Shown here one piece after another: positions 8,863-17,691 of a stretch of DNA of 18,786 nucleotides. Position 1 is the stretch's first letter. Each line of letters begins with the position of its first letter. This DNA is from Spongospora subterranea. Lineage: Eukaryota; Endomyxa; Phytomyxea; Plasmodiophorida; Plasmodiophoridae. The translations under genes and the position numbers were made by a program. The DNA is taken from assembly GCA_900404475.1 (NCBI GenBank), contig OUQQ01000397.1, forward strand, positions 1 through 18,786, written 5' to 3'. The notes under the pieces are model-generated. The model was not told where the DNA came from, did not search any database, and saw only the letters and a list, made by a program, of their open reading frames with translations.

Positions 8863-10069
8863 ATGGCCGACCTTGAGCAGGTGCAGGTTGGCATCACGCG
8901 AGCCCTGCAGAGCATAGATGTGAACCTGGCCGAAGCGGCCGTGGTCGCGACTAGTTTGAAGCGATCAACCCAGGCATATGGGGATGCTCTACGCTCGGCA
9001 AACTTTCACCTGCAGAAATGGAATACATTCTTTCAAATGTATAACACTACCATAATGACTGATAACCACAAAACTCACGATTCAGATCAGAGTTGAACAG
9101 CGTTCGAATGCTTTAAGATATACGATTGATCAATTGTATTTGTTTAGGTTTTAATTCAACATGTACCTCGGAACCACCACCAGCCTTTACTGCAGACCAA
9201 CAGACGCATCCAACATTAGTCACGACCCCAGCACCTTTTCTTCATTGTATAGAAAGAGGGTACCTACTCGTAGTTGCTCGTCCTGTTAGAAATTCAACTT
9301 TGCGCTGCAGATCATCAGTGACGCCAGACATCACATCTCCTCCGATAACGTCTCTTCGACAAGCGCCCAGTGATCTTCTATTGCATGAACTTTCACTGGA
9401 TACGCCATCTCGTCCCATCAAATCTGCGTTAGACCTTGACATATCTTTAATATCTACCATTGATACTCCTCATACTGATGCACATTCAACTCCTATTGCT
9501 CATGGTACATTTGGATGCTGTTCCGTTCCTTCCCGTTTATTTAGTATTTATCCCCTTTATCTCAGACATATTCACTCCAAGGAGTTTGACCTTGCCCTCT
9601 AGTCCTTCCACTCCGGCATCATTTTCTATTCCCTACAATCAGAAAAGACTCACTGATCTTAGCGATTTAGTCGAAAGTCGGTGTGCAAGCCCAGCTAAAC
9701 ACTCTGACGTGCCGCATTTTTCGACTGAAAACATACCACCCAACACGGATATTCGTCTTCAATCCAGTTCAATTACCCTGAACCTACAGAAATTGCCAAC
9801 TATTTATAGGTCTGGCATTGCTCGGCAACAGATCACTGAGTTGTTTAATTGCCTGAAGTCTAAATCTGCCCCAATGGTAACCCCGTTTCCCCCATTATCG
9901 GTTACCGTATATATAATGCCAGTATTTTTCACAGAATCTGAGCACATTGGCAGTGGTGCTTGACCAGAATGAAGAAGTCCTAAACCTTCTATTGGACATT
10001 CTCCAGAACAGGTTGTTCATCACTTCGAGTATGGTTGACGGTGTTCGTCATTGGATGATCTCATCATAG
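8863..10069 (+). CDS. Ser/Thr-Pro-rich protein with helical ends (343 aa), four exons; possibly kinetochore-type
   Basis: Exons 8863-9091, 9148-9504, 9566-9876 and 9935-10069; introns 56, 61 and 58 nt; phases 1, 1 and 0 all agree; 343 aa. Residues 1-60 are predicted helical or coiled coil (M-A-D-L-E-Q-V-Q-V-G-I-T-R-A-L). Residues 78-240 are low complexity with about ten S/T-P sites, such as V-T-P-D, L-D-T-P-S, I-D-T-P-H, H-S-T-P, F-T-P-R and C-A-S-P, the minimal motif of proline-directed kinases. The last 80 residues form a folded-looking helical region (K-L-P-T-I-Y-R-S-G-I, then E-E-V-L-N-L-L-L-D-I-L-Q-N-R). Helical ends around a TP-rich middle recall SKA3-type kinetochore proteins, but I see no diagnostic motif, so this is a guess. 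The first donor (GTTGAA) is non-consensus and was chosen because it alone keeps the frame. A variant ATTAAA signal lies about 100 nt after the stop. Confidence 0.7.
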
Positions 10070-10169
10070 CCTTTCATCACATGCGATGTCGCTTTTTCCA
10101 TTATATTTATAATGATGCTTTCACATGCTATAATCAATTGCTGTATCGATTATCAATTTCTGACGTATA

Positions 10170-10175
10170 ATTAAA
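10170..10175 (+). promoter_or_regulatory. Possible polyadenylation signal ATTAAA
   Basis: The commonest variant signal, 100 nt after the stop of the four-exon Ser/Thr-Pro-rich gene and within 40 bp of the convergent AlkB-like gene's stop. No canonical AATAAA is nearer. Confidence 0.35.
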
Positions 10176-10213
10176 CCTCACTGAAAGTTGAATTTACAGT
10201 GATTAGTTTATGC

Positions 10214-11068
10214 TCAATGTACGCTAGCCTGCTGTTGCTGCTTCCATAACCGTTTACGTTGAATCTCGAATGTCCTCCTCAATAGTCTCTGGCGATCCCT
10301 TTGTCGATCGATGGCGTTTTCCGATAATATGACGTTGCATCTTCCAGAAATCAGCATTGGATCGTATGCTGCAAGCAATGGTGGACAGGAATCAGGTATA
10401 AGGCAGATAACAGCAATGTCAACCTCGTTCTTAGGAGACGAATTGAATACAAGTACGTCCCCTGAATATAGCTCCATCTGAATATGATCAGACTCATTCT
10501 TGATTGCTATTCTCGCTGTACATCCTAGCGACACCAATATTTTCCATCCTCGTGCCCCCGCCTGATTCCTTATTCTGGTTATATCATGCTTCTCGTAAAG
10601 TACTTCAGCAGTGTTCAAACGTCAATGATCCAGTCAACTGGGGACATAAGTAATACCTGATTCGATTGCAGCCGGATAGAAAGGCTGTAAGATTTGGCTG
10701 ATCAGCTCAGTTGATCTATCACATATGTCCATCCATTCGAAGGGCAATGGCAGATCGTCGTCCTTCCAGGTATTTACCGATAGCAGTTGATGAACATGAT
10801 GGGGGGACGATTGACGTGAGGGAATGATCATTTCAGATGGATCAGCCGCTCTAGGCGTCTTCCAAACTGATGATGAAGCACCGAACCGCATCGTTCCCGA
10901 ATCTGGCGATAGGACCATCGGATTGAACCTTGAACTATCGGCCGCCGACGCCTTAATTGATCGCAGTAAAGACAACTGCTTTGTTTGATTCAAGAGTTCT
11001 GCACATAAATATACAGCAGGTGTAATTCGGCGGCTGCCCGGCTCCTGGCGTTGATCGGGCAAATCCAT
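10214..11068 (-). CDS. AlkB-like 2OG-Fe(II) oxygenase-fold protein, apparently lacking catalytic residues
   Basis: Exons 11068-10657 and 10602-10214, with a 54-nt phase-1 GT-AG intron, give 266 aa. Residues 1-100 are Ser-rich and probably disordered. From about 110 the order L-P-L-P-F-E-W-M-D-I-C-D, F-Y-P-A-A-I, G-W-K-I-L-V-S-L-G-C-T-A-R (156-168), L-Y-S-G-D-V-L-V-F (182-190) and I-P-D-S-C-P-P-L-L with G-R-C-N-V (224-228) follows AlkB-family oxygenases, which oxidatively demethylate nucleic acids or proteins. The usual HxD iron motif is replaced by K-H-D-I (142-145). The distal His of the 'HGV..I.P' motif aligns with Ile200. The 2OG-binding Arg appears kept at 225. Inference: the fold is retained but catalysis is doubtful. 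The ATG is in a good context (TTGACCATGG). The gene is convergent with the one ending at 10069. Confidence 0.68.
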
Positions 11069-11760
11069 GGTCAATGACAACAATGGTAAAGAGTGTGTGA
11101 GGAGAACCAATTAGTCAATGGAGCGTGCCCCAACAAAATATCGTTTTTTGAAAGGAGCTCCAGTTAGGTTTTCAATGGTATTCATTGGAATACCGACCTT
11201 TGTTCTCCTGGTTTAACTGTAAAAACAATCGCCATTTGTTATTGGTGTCCATTTTTAGGTTGTGGTTCCCATCGGCACATTAATTTTCATTGTGTCAGTA
11301 TTCAACATGTTCTTCCATGTAATTGATCAATCGGTTAGGAACTTGGTGGTTTTTAGTATTAGTTGGCGATGAATATAGTATTAGATCTAGAGTCTGATGA
11401 TTAGCAATTCTAACATACCTCGTCCTTATCGATTTACTTTGTTATTCCCGTTCCTCGTCACGGTCTACATCATTAATAGCGACTTGATAGGTCAGTCCTG
11501 TTCCTGAAAAGCATACCACAGTAATCTCAAAACTTCCACTAGCTGTGGCGTCAGCGGCCAATAAAAGAACTCGTATGACAATTATTCGGCAAAAACTTCG
11601 CTCAAACAGGAGAAAATATTTAGGCGTCACCCGCCGAGAGTTTTAGCCGTCACCGTGATTTTATATTTCAGGAGGCAAAGAATATGGGACGTTGGCGTTC
11701 ACAATGAACGATGTTGACATAGTTTAGTCTCTTAATCAGATCTACACATAGGAGTTTGAG
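11069..11760. other. No confident gene; possible small minus-strand exons
   Basis: A minus-strand frame at 11442-11630 ends T-A-S-G-S-F-E-I-T-V-V-C-F, then Y-Q-V-A-I-N-D-V-D-R-D-E, and looks protein-like. An ATG at 11718 begins M-S-T-S-F-I-V-N-A-N-V-P. I tried joining the two by GT-AG introns; one option puts a 54-nt intron inside the longer frame (ending CACAG at about 11540). No join gave a recognisable family. Left as an unresolved candidate. The promoter of the AlkB-like gene should also lie here. Confidence 0.35.
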
Positions 11761-12579
11761 TTGAATGTGTTTTTTCGAGCGGAGACCACGCTCTTCATGA
11801 ACACAACTCAACATAGCCAAGAAACATACACCGACTGGGCGAAACCCCTTGCCCCAGATGAACTTGAAGATGTGACCCCTCGACACCAACTCCAGCAAGC
11901 GCATCAAGACCTCGAAACGGTTAACTACGCTCGCATGGCGGCAGAGGTCCAGCCGTTATTGACGACAGACTCGAAAAAGCTTCGACTGAACGATATAGAT
12001 TGATTTTGGGCCGACGACAGGATCAAGTCTATCGACCGCTTCAAATATCAGCAATCAATTCAAGTCACAATTGTGTATGGACCTGCGGATCCAAGGGAGG
12101 TTCGCCAGCATAGAGCAACTCCCAATGTCGTTCGTCAAGAACAACCCCACCCCTGGCGCCCGTTTCCGAACAAGCGAACTAAATGATGGCAAAAGGAGTG
12201 AACTGCAAAAACTGTAAATTGAGACGGGCTTGTCAAGGGCCATTGTTGAACACGTCTGAATAATTGCAGGGAATGCGGCAAAACAGGCGACTTTGAGAAG
12301 CGTTGCAAGAACGACAAACAGGACACGAAGGACAAGGACAAGAAATCCAGTCACTATGCCCACTCAGCCAACATCGTCGCCATGGCATCTATTTTTTCCC
12401 TGGGAGATCGACGATATCACGAGCTACAACATCAATTAGTCCTCAAACGAGCCAAATCATCAAGATCAGTGGCGATTCAGATGGCGAAGGACCCTGTTAT
12501 AGAATACGGCCAAGATAAAGTCGGCTTCAAGGTTTGGCTTGCGTTGCCACAGCCTCTTTTCCATTGGCAAAACATGTGA
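11761..12579 (+). mobile_element. LTR-retrotransposon Gag/protease relic
   Basis: Pieces of one decayed element lie in plus orientation. Open frame 11761-12003 has a Gag-like charged helical peptide (L-A-P-D-E-L-E-D-V-T-P). After several stops, a frame open from 12250 to 12579 starts with a zinc-knuckle remnant at 12265-12306, C-x2-C-x4-D-x4-C, where the expected His is Asp. A Lys/Asp-rich linker follows, then about 65 residues with the feel of a retropepsin region (A-S-I-F-S-L-G-D, then I-E-Y-G-Q-D-K-V-G-F-K-V-W-L). A second Cys cluster, N-C-K-N-C-K, sits just upstream in another frame. Multiple stops and frame changes make it non-functional. No LTRs, reverse transcriptase or integrase are seen. 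Gypsy or BEL/Pao are both possible. Confidence 0.5.
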
Positions 12580-13214
12580 AGACGCCGACAACGACAAGGC
12601 GATGTTCGACAAGCTGTACAAGAGCGGCGAGGTGGACGTATCCGGCAGATGATGTGACGGCTTACACGAGCTCAACAAGTGTCAGGCCAACGTTGCCTGT
12701 TCACAAGACCCGCCTCAGCTTGGCCGTGATTGAGGGATCGCCATGGTTATCATTCCCTTATTCGTTCACTTCTTACTAACAACTAGTAGCGTTGTTGCTC
12801 TCGAAAATCGTCTGTTTATGGTCCTCGAACAGAAAATTTCAATTGACTTGCGGCAGGGTTTGTGATATTGCTAAACACTTTATTCACTGATTCTTACATT
12901 ATGTTGCTGTTTTTGACGTACGGTAAACTCGTAATTTGGCGTGAATATACTGTAAATATATGGTCAATTACCGTTTGTACTGTGGGGCCCATTCCGTCAG
13001 TCTGCGGTGTGTTTTGACATCATGTACACAGAATAGTACATATGGCTACAGTAGACTGTTAGAGGGGTGGCGGTGGCGCCACATGCCCATATCATACCCG
13101 GAGTCCGCGCGTCGACAAGTGATATCATCATCCCGATCTCTGCCGAAGCGGTTTCGGCAATCGATTCTCGCGCCCCTGTTGCCGCTCACTGGAAACAGAT
13201 AACCGATAGGCTGA
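12580..13214. other. No gene seen; includes the SF3B4 promoter region
   Basis: 12580-12780 is G+C-rich and probably continues the retroelement relic; a peptide E-D-A-D-N-D-K-A-M-F-D-K-L-Y-K-S-G-E occurs but is followed by stops. 12781-13040 is A+T-richer with nothing recognisable. 13060-13214 is G+C-rich, directly upstream of the SF3B4 start, and contains a short hairpin at 13141-13159. Confidence 0.45.
13141..13159. other. Perfect 7-bp hairpin upstream of SF3B4
   Basis: TGCCGAA (13141-13147) and TTCGGCA (13153-13159) flank a 5-nt loop, 56 bp before the SF3B4 ATG. If transcribed it would be a stable stem in the 5' UTR. It may be chance. Confidence 0.3.
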
Positions 13215-14395
13215 ATGGCCGCACGTGCCCAGGATCGGAACCAGGCAGCCACACTATGGATTGGCAATCTATCAGAGCAGTGTAGCGAGGAGATTTTATG
13301 GGAATTATTCGTGCAGTGTGGTCCATTAGGTCAGCTGATTACCACGTTTTTACGATTCTGATTCTGATTCTGCATTTTTGCCATAGTTGATGTGTGCATG
13401 CCTACCGATAAGATCACAAATCAGCATCAAAATTATGCATTCGTAGAATTTCGCACAGAATGGGATGCAGATTATGCCATGAAGGTTATGAATATGGTCA
13501 AACTTTTCGGTCAATCCATTCGAATCAACCGTTCATCAAGAGAGAAGGAGGAGTTCGATATTGGGGCTAATCTGTTTGTGGGCAATTTGGATCCCGATGT
13601 GGACGAGCAGGTACCAGATTACACTCAACCGGTTCCATCGATTTTGATCGCGGCAATTAGGTTCTGTACAATACATTTAGCGCTTTCGGTCAAGTGCTCA
13701 ACGCAAAGGTCATGAATGACGATGGCGGTGCACCAAGAGGATTTGGATTCATCAACTTCGCGTCGTTTGAGGTGTCGAAAATCGGATGAACGTCCGTGAT
13801 TGTTTTTTGAGATGGTTTATTACAGGCTTCAGATGCTGCTCTGGCCGCGATGGATGGCCAATATATATGCTCAAAACCGATCAATGTCTCATATGCTTAC
13901 ATGAAAGACGGTACACCTTTGATGTTCCTGACATGTTTTTCAAAATTCTGACTTTCAATAATTTAGGAACCCGCGGTGAACGCCACGGGACACTTGCAGA
14001 GCGACAGCTTGCCAAGAGTCGATCAGCTGTCACACCAAAATCATCAACGAGGGTCCATTCACATTTCTCTGCTGGAACGTCTGCGTCGACGACGAACATG
14101 ATGATGCCGCCGCAAATTCCGGGGATGCCAGGTCTTATGGCTGGTATGCCATTTCCTCCAACTGGGTAGTTCTGTTAATGTCAACATCGCTATCGCTCAA
14201 CGTAGGTGTAATAGGTTTGCCCCTGGATTTGTTGCACCACCGCCTGTCGGGTTTCCAGTTGGATATTCACAACCGCCCCCAAACTTTGGCGCCCCCCAAT
14301 ACAGTACCCCACCGCCAATCTTCCCTCCACAGTTCCCGCCCCCTCAGAGATTCCCGCCCGGGTTCCAAGCGCCCCCGCCTCCCCCACAAGTATAA
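13215..14395 (+). CDS. SF3B4: Splicing factor 3B subunit 4 (SF3B4/SAP49), six exons
   Basis: Exons 13215-13329, 13387-13610, 13661-13771, 13826-13910, 13967-14165 and 14215-14395; introns 57, 50, 54, 56 and 49 nt; all phases agree; 304 aa (human 424). RRM1 has RNP2 L-W-I-G-N-L (14-19) and RNP1 N-Y-A-F-V-E-F (54-60). RRM2 has RNP2 L-F-V-G-N-L (101-106) and RNP1 R-G-F-G-F-I-N-F (139-146). The SF3B4 signatures [25 protein letters not shown] and the post-RRM2 [10 protein letters not shown] are present. The tail is Pro/Gly/Met-rich. SF3B4 is a subunit of the U2 snRNP SF3b complex and contacts pre-mRNA near the branch site; it also binds SF3B2. The tail is shorter than in vertebrates. The last codons are open to question: CAA|GTATAA at 14390 may be another donor, which would replace the final Val and stop with a short extra exon. 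Confidence 0.96.
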
Positions 14396-14679
14396 TATAA
14401 ATTCACCCTATGCTAATCAATTCTGGTCTGTGCAGTGTTTAGTAGCAGATGGGAAAATCGTAATCGTCGTATCCGCGCTGTTGTTGATTGACCGTATCGG
14501 AGTGGAGCTGCATTGACTGACTGTTGATCTTTTCCACCGTCAACAGTCCGTCAACTGCACTTTCTGTGCCCTTTTTCCAAACTCAATGTCGTTTTATCGT
14601 CACAGCTGTTGGAGCAGAAAGGTCCCATTTTCATCATCCCACGTCGTGATCACATTGCTCCCTTTGGTCCACGATCAAG

Positions 14680-15580
14680 ATGACCAGTTTATATCTTTCG
14701 ATATTGATTGCCGGTTTAGCTTGGATCGGACACTGTGCTCACTTTCAAGTCGAAGAGGCTCCCGTTGTTGATCAATATGGGTCTATCAACGCAATCCGCG
14801 CTCTATACAATCAAGCTAATCGCACCAACTCCACCAAAGATTATTTCCCTGAGATCACCGGCGCGGCAAAGGTCTGCCTGAACAAGACGATCAAGTCGTA
14901 CGCGAGTCTGTTGCGGTCGTCGCCAACATGCATGAAGATGGCGGCCTCATTACCACACTCCAATAAAGATCTAAACGGCACTGAGGTGATGGAGACTCCT
15001 TCATGACCCATTTACAATTGGACTAAATCATTGGCCAAAACCAGGTGTTCGACACAATGTGCACTGATGGCGCCTGCGCCACATTGTTCTTCCGATACGG
15101 TCAGTTTGTTTCAGATCTGGTTATCTCAGACAGGTTCATCTAATCTATTTGTGGTGTGTAGTTGTTGTGATTCAACGATGTGGTACTCGAGACGATATCA
15201 CTCATCAGATGTTGGGTCAAGAAGACTTCGTCAACATGGTCCTCGACAATCCCGAAATGGCTTGCCAGATCTCCCCCGACAAAGGAGTCGCCTGCATTCG
15301 ACAGATGTTCTCCCTATCGGACCTGAACGAGGCGTCGTGCCCGATCATCAATGATTGTGTGATTCCATTCACATCGCTGATCGAGCAATACCCATCAGTG
15401 AACGAGGGATTGCCATGGGATTCGGTCTGTGCGGTTTGCCCACACCTGTCCCTTCAGATCAAACAATGCCACAATATCACAACAGCGCCACCTCCCACCA
15501 AGAAACCAATCCTCACCAAATCCTCTCCTTCAACCAAGACACCAATCTTAACTAAATCCCTTCCTTCAACCCATAAGTAA
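14680..15580 (+). CDS. Secreted 12-cysteine glycoprotein-like protein, unknown family, three exons
   Basis: Exons 14680-14985, 15045-15099 and 15162-15580; introns 59 and 62 nt; phases 0 and 1; 259 aa. The N-terminus is a clear signal peptide, with a hydrophobic core L-Y-L-S-I-L-I-A-G-L-A-W-I-G and likely cleavage after H-C-A (residue 20). The mature part has 12 cysteines: two in exon 1, two in the 18-codon exon 2 (M-C-T-D-G-A-C) and eight in exon 3, an even number that suits six disulphides. Five N-glycosylation sequons occur (N-R-T, N-S-T, N-K-T, N-G-T, N-I-T). The last 30 residues are a Thr/Pro/Lys-rich tail with two copies of P-I-L-T-K-S-x-P-S, typical of O-glycosylated linkers. No transmembrane segment or GPI signal is seen. 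I do not recognise the cysteine spacing. Extracellular location is well supported and function is not. An AATAAA follows the stop by 58 nt. Confidence 0.85.
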
Positions 15581-15638
15581 ATGTCAACATGCATGTATAA
15601 ATGGTTTCACCTTTATAAATAATAGGAACAAGAAAAAT

Positions 15639-15644
15639 AATAAA
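15639..15644 (+). promoter_or_regulatory. Polyadenylation signal AATAAA
   Basis: Lies 58 nt after the stop of the secreted cysteine-rich protein gene and 114 bp before the stop of the convergent RGS gene. Confidence 0.6.
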
Positions 15645-15757
15645 CAACTCGTCCTCATTCCTTCTCCTGTAGTTTCTCATTAAATTTTATCAATTCCGTG
15701 GTATTTTTTGATGACAATAGATCATAGCATGATCGATGTCTCATTGCTAATGAGTTA

Positions 15758-17191
15758 TCAAGACGGAATTTGAGTGGCTATGCATCGTTCAGAATTGTGC
15801 TGAGCTAATGTGAGTTCTCGTACCGCATTAAAGACATAACGTCTGAACCTGGGGCTTGCCTTAAACCTTTGGAATATGTCGCCATTCACTCGTTGAAATA
15901 TGACGCGAAAAACTCTGATGAAACAGGCGTGGAAATCAGACTCAACTGCCTTTGATCGACGAAGTTCATCGAGCAGTTCACTTGATGGATGTTAGTCAAT
16001 GATTGAAATACTGTTGGTAATTCATACCTTGGCAAAGGAAGGACGCCCTCAGTGGATTTGTCCATAAACCTATGATAAATATCGGTGAGGTGATCTCCCT
16101 GCACCTCCACAGCCCCTAATGATGAATTCAACGCTATCATGAACCGGATCATTGTACAGGATTCCGGTTCATCCGACGCGAACTGTAATAGTTCGGCTGA
16201 GGCGGCTGACTATCACCACACAGCATCTGAATAAAATCCCATAGCCCAAATAAACAACCCCAAAATCTCTCACATCTTTCATCAATCCCGCCAACGATTG
16301 CAACGACACAACTAGCGCATCCCTTTGCTCAGCGACATCGGTGTTATCGCTCATCATTCCTTCCGCTCGATGCAGATGGCGATTGGTCAACAGGCGATAT
16401 CGTACATGGCGGGCGACTTCATCAGCCCATTGGGATGCCGAACAGAGATCGATCTCGAACCGTAATCGGTGCACACGATTTGACTGGATCAGCTGAACCT
16501 CTGAAAATAAAACACGGAATGTTAATTTGAGCCAGATATTTTGAGCGCAAATCCCCTTTCCTCGATCATTGTCGCCGACCTCAATCGAGCAGGTCCACAG
16601 GTTGAGCACCTCAAGTGGGCTCCTGGATCGATGGCTGCCGAATACGGCCGCCTTGCAATCCTGAATGGAAACCCACCGGTCCTTGTATTCCCCATTACAG
16701 CATCGCTTCATCACATAACCCTATTCAGCTAATCAGTTTCGGGTCATTCCGCAAATACAGACCAAATCAACCTGGACCAGAACCGGATTGGGAATCATAT
16801 CATAATCCTGATCTGATTTCCCACACCAGATCTTGACGTTTGAGAATATTCGATATATATGAGCTAGAGCATTGCTCATCTGATAGATATCAGATTTAAA
16901 GGTTCATTATTAAGAGTTCACTCGAATGCGATGATTAATTGTACCATTTCATCATGGTCTAATTGCCATTCGTGGATGAGGTCATAGTGATCGGTGGCGG
17001 TGATAAATATATAATGGGGTTGGGTTCCAGATCCTGATAGACCTGACACCGTATTGGCGATATCGCCGGCTTTGGCATCAGGGTCTGGGTCGGTCGTGAT
17101 AATCGTCCCATCGAAGAGATTAACATTGAGCATAACCGCTGGAGGCGAGAAGGCGAGGATCACCCTTTGCCGACAGATATGGGTTTGGGAC
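15758..17191 (-). CDS. Beta-grasp (RA/FERM-like) - PH - RGS domain signalling protein, 5' end unresolved
   Basis: Exons on the minus strand: 17191-16922, 16874-16772, 16720-16580, 16498-16274, 16209-16028 and 15980-15758. Introns are 47, 51, 81, 64 and 47 nt and all phases agree; these exons encode 380 residues. Exon 1 resembles a ubiquitin-like RA/FERM lobe (M-L-N-V-N-L-F-D-G-T). A PH domain follows, about 125-205: G-Y-V-M-K-R, Y-K-D-R-W-V-S-I, P-L-E-V-L-N-L and the C-terminal helix Trp in A-S-Q-W-A-D-E-V. The C-terminus, about 235-357, reads as an RGS domain: L-Q-S-L-A-G-L-M-K-D, L-T-D-I-Y-H-R-F-M and D-I-F-Q-R-F-K-A-S-P-R-F. RGS domains bind activated G-alpha and speed GTP hydrolysis; PH domains often bind membrane lipids. 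The last intron contains TGACTAAC, a good branch point. The 81-nt intron is in frame without stops and might not be removed. The 5' exons remain uncertain. Confidence 0.75.
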
Positions 17192-17691
17192 CTGTGAAGA
17201 GAATAAAGGGGATATTGTTATGACGTCAACTCATCATAGCGCAACACCATAGTATCTGGATTTATCACAAACTTCAACAAACTCATCGAAACCTTCATTT
17301 ACGATCAATGAGCTTCTCTGAAATGGAATGGTCATTCGGTATAATCGACCATGGGAATATAGGGCTGTGAATTTAGATGAGGTTGTTTGCTGGGCATTTG
17401 CACAAATGCGGTTGACTGGTGAGGTTGTCAATATTTTCCTCAAAGTTTGTCAGATTCTGAGTATTATTTTAGCTTGCCTGATAAACGGCCGAGGAATTGG
17501 ATAAAAATTCGCAGGCCATAGATATATTGTGGACGTTGACAGCGTGACCAGTTCCATCCGGAGGAAACCGTAGCCGATGGCGTTGGCCGAAATCGGCGGA
17601 AAATTGTGGCAAAACAAGTCTCCGGAAAGAAACATTCCGATTTGCAGAGCGCGGTTAGTGTCATTCAGTATTTCAGAGCGAATCTTTCAAG
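17192..17691 (-). other. Unresolved 5' region of the PH-RGS gene and divergent promoter
   Basis: The minus strand keeps coding-like frames that probably belong to the PH-RGS gene. One is T-L-Y-S-H-G-R-L-Y-R-M-T-I-P-F (within 17234-17390), which joins upstream N-L-T-N-F-E-E-N-I-D across a possible 52-nt intron (about 17416-17365). Another is M-S-L-L-K-F-V-I-N-P-D-T-M-V-L-R-Y-D-E (about 17288-17231). The two overlap in different frames. Joining to the acceptor at 17192 needs either a 91-nt intron (donor at 17282) or a 39-nt one (donor at 17230), and neither is compelling. A start at 17635 (M-F-L-S-G-D-L) is possible. The first 50-100 bp before 17692 must serve the divergent Ala/Gly-rich gene. 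Confidence 0.4.

Noticed and set aside
9242..9460. Minus-strand open frame within the Ser/Thr-Pro-rich gene
   Set aside because: It has no motif and is opposite a well-phased exon.
11442..11630. Selenoprotein W-like or MIF-like gene suggested by P-K-Y and G-S-F-E-I motifs
   Set aside because: The required redox CxxU/CxxC motif, or the MIF N-terminal Pro and core, could not be found in any spliced combination.
12055..12363. Minus-strand hydrophobic open frame resembling a membrane protein
   Set aside because: It is antisense to the retroelement Gag region. The Lys/Asp-rich linker on the plus strand gives Val/Leu-rich antisense by codon complementarity.
14178..14516. Plus-strand 112-codon frame after SF3B4 exon 5
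   Set aside because: It is a shifted reading of the last SF3B4 exon, whose Pro-rich frame matches the family tail.
16149..16152. ATGA stop/start overlap between two minus-strand reading frames, like a translationally coupled pair
   Set aside because: The downstream frame is better explained as the RGS exon, entered through the acceptor at 16210 and continuing past a 47-nt intron. No bacterial-type coupling is needed.
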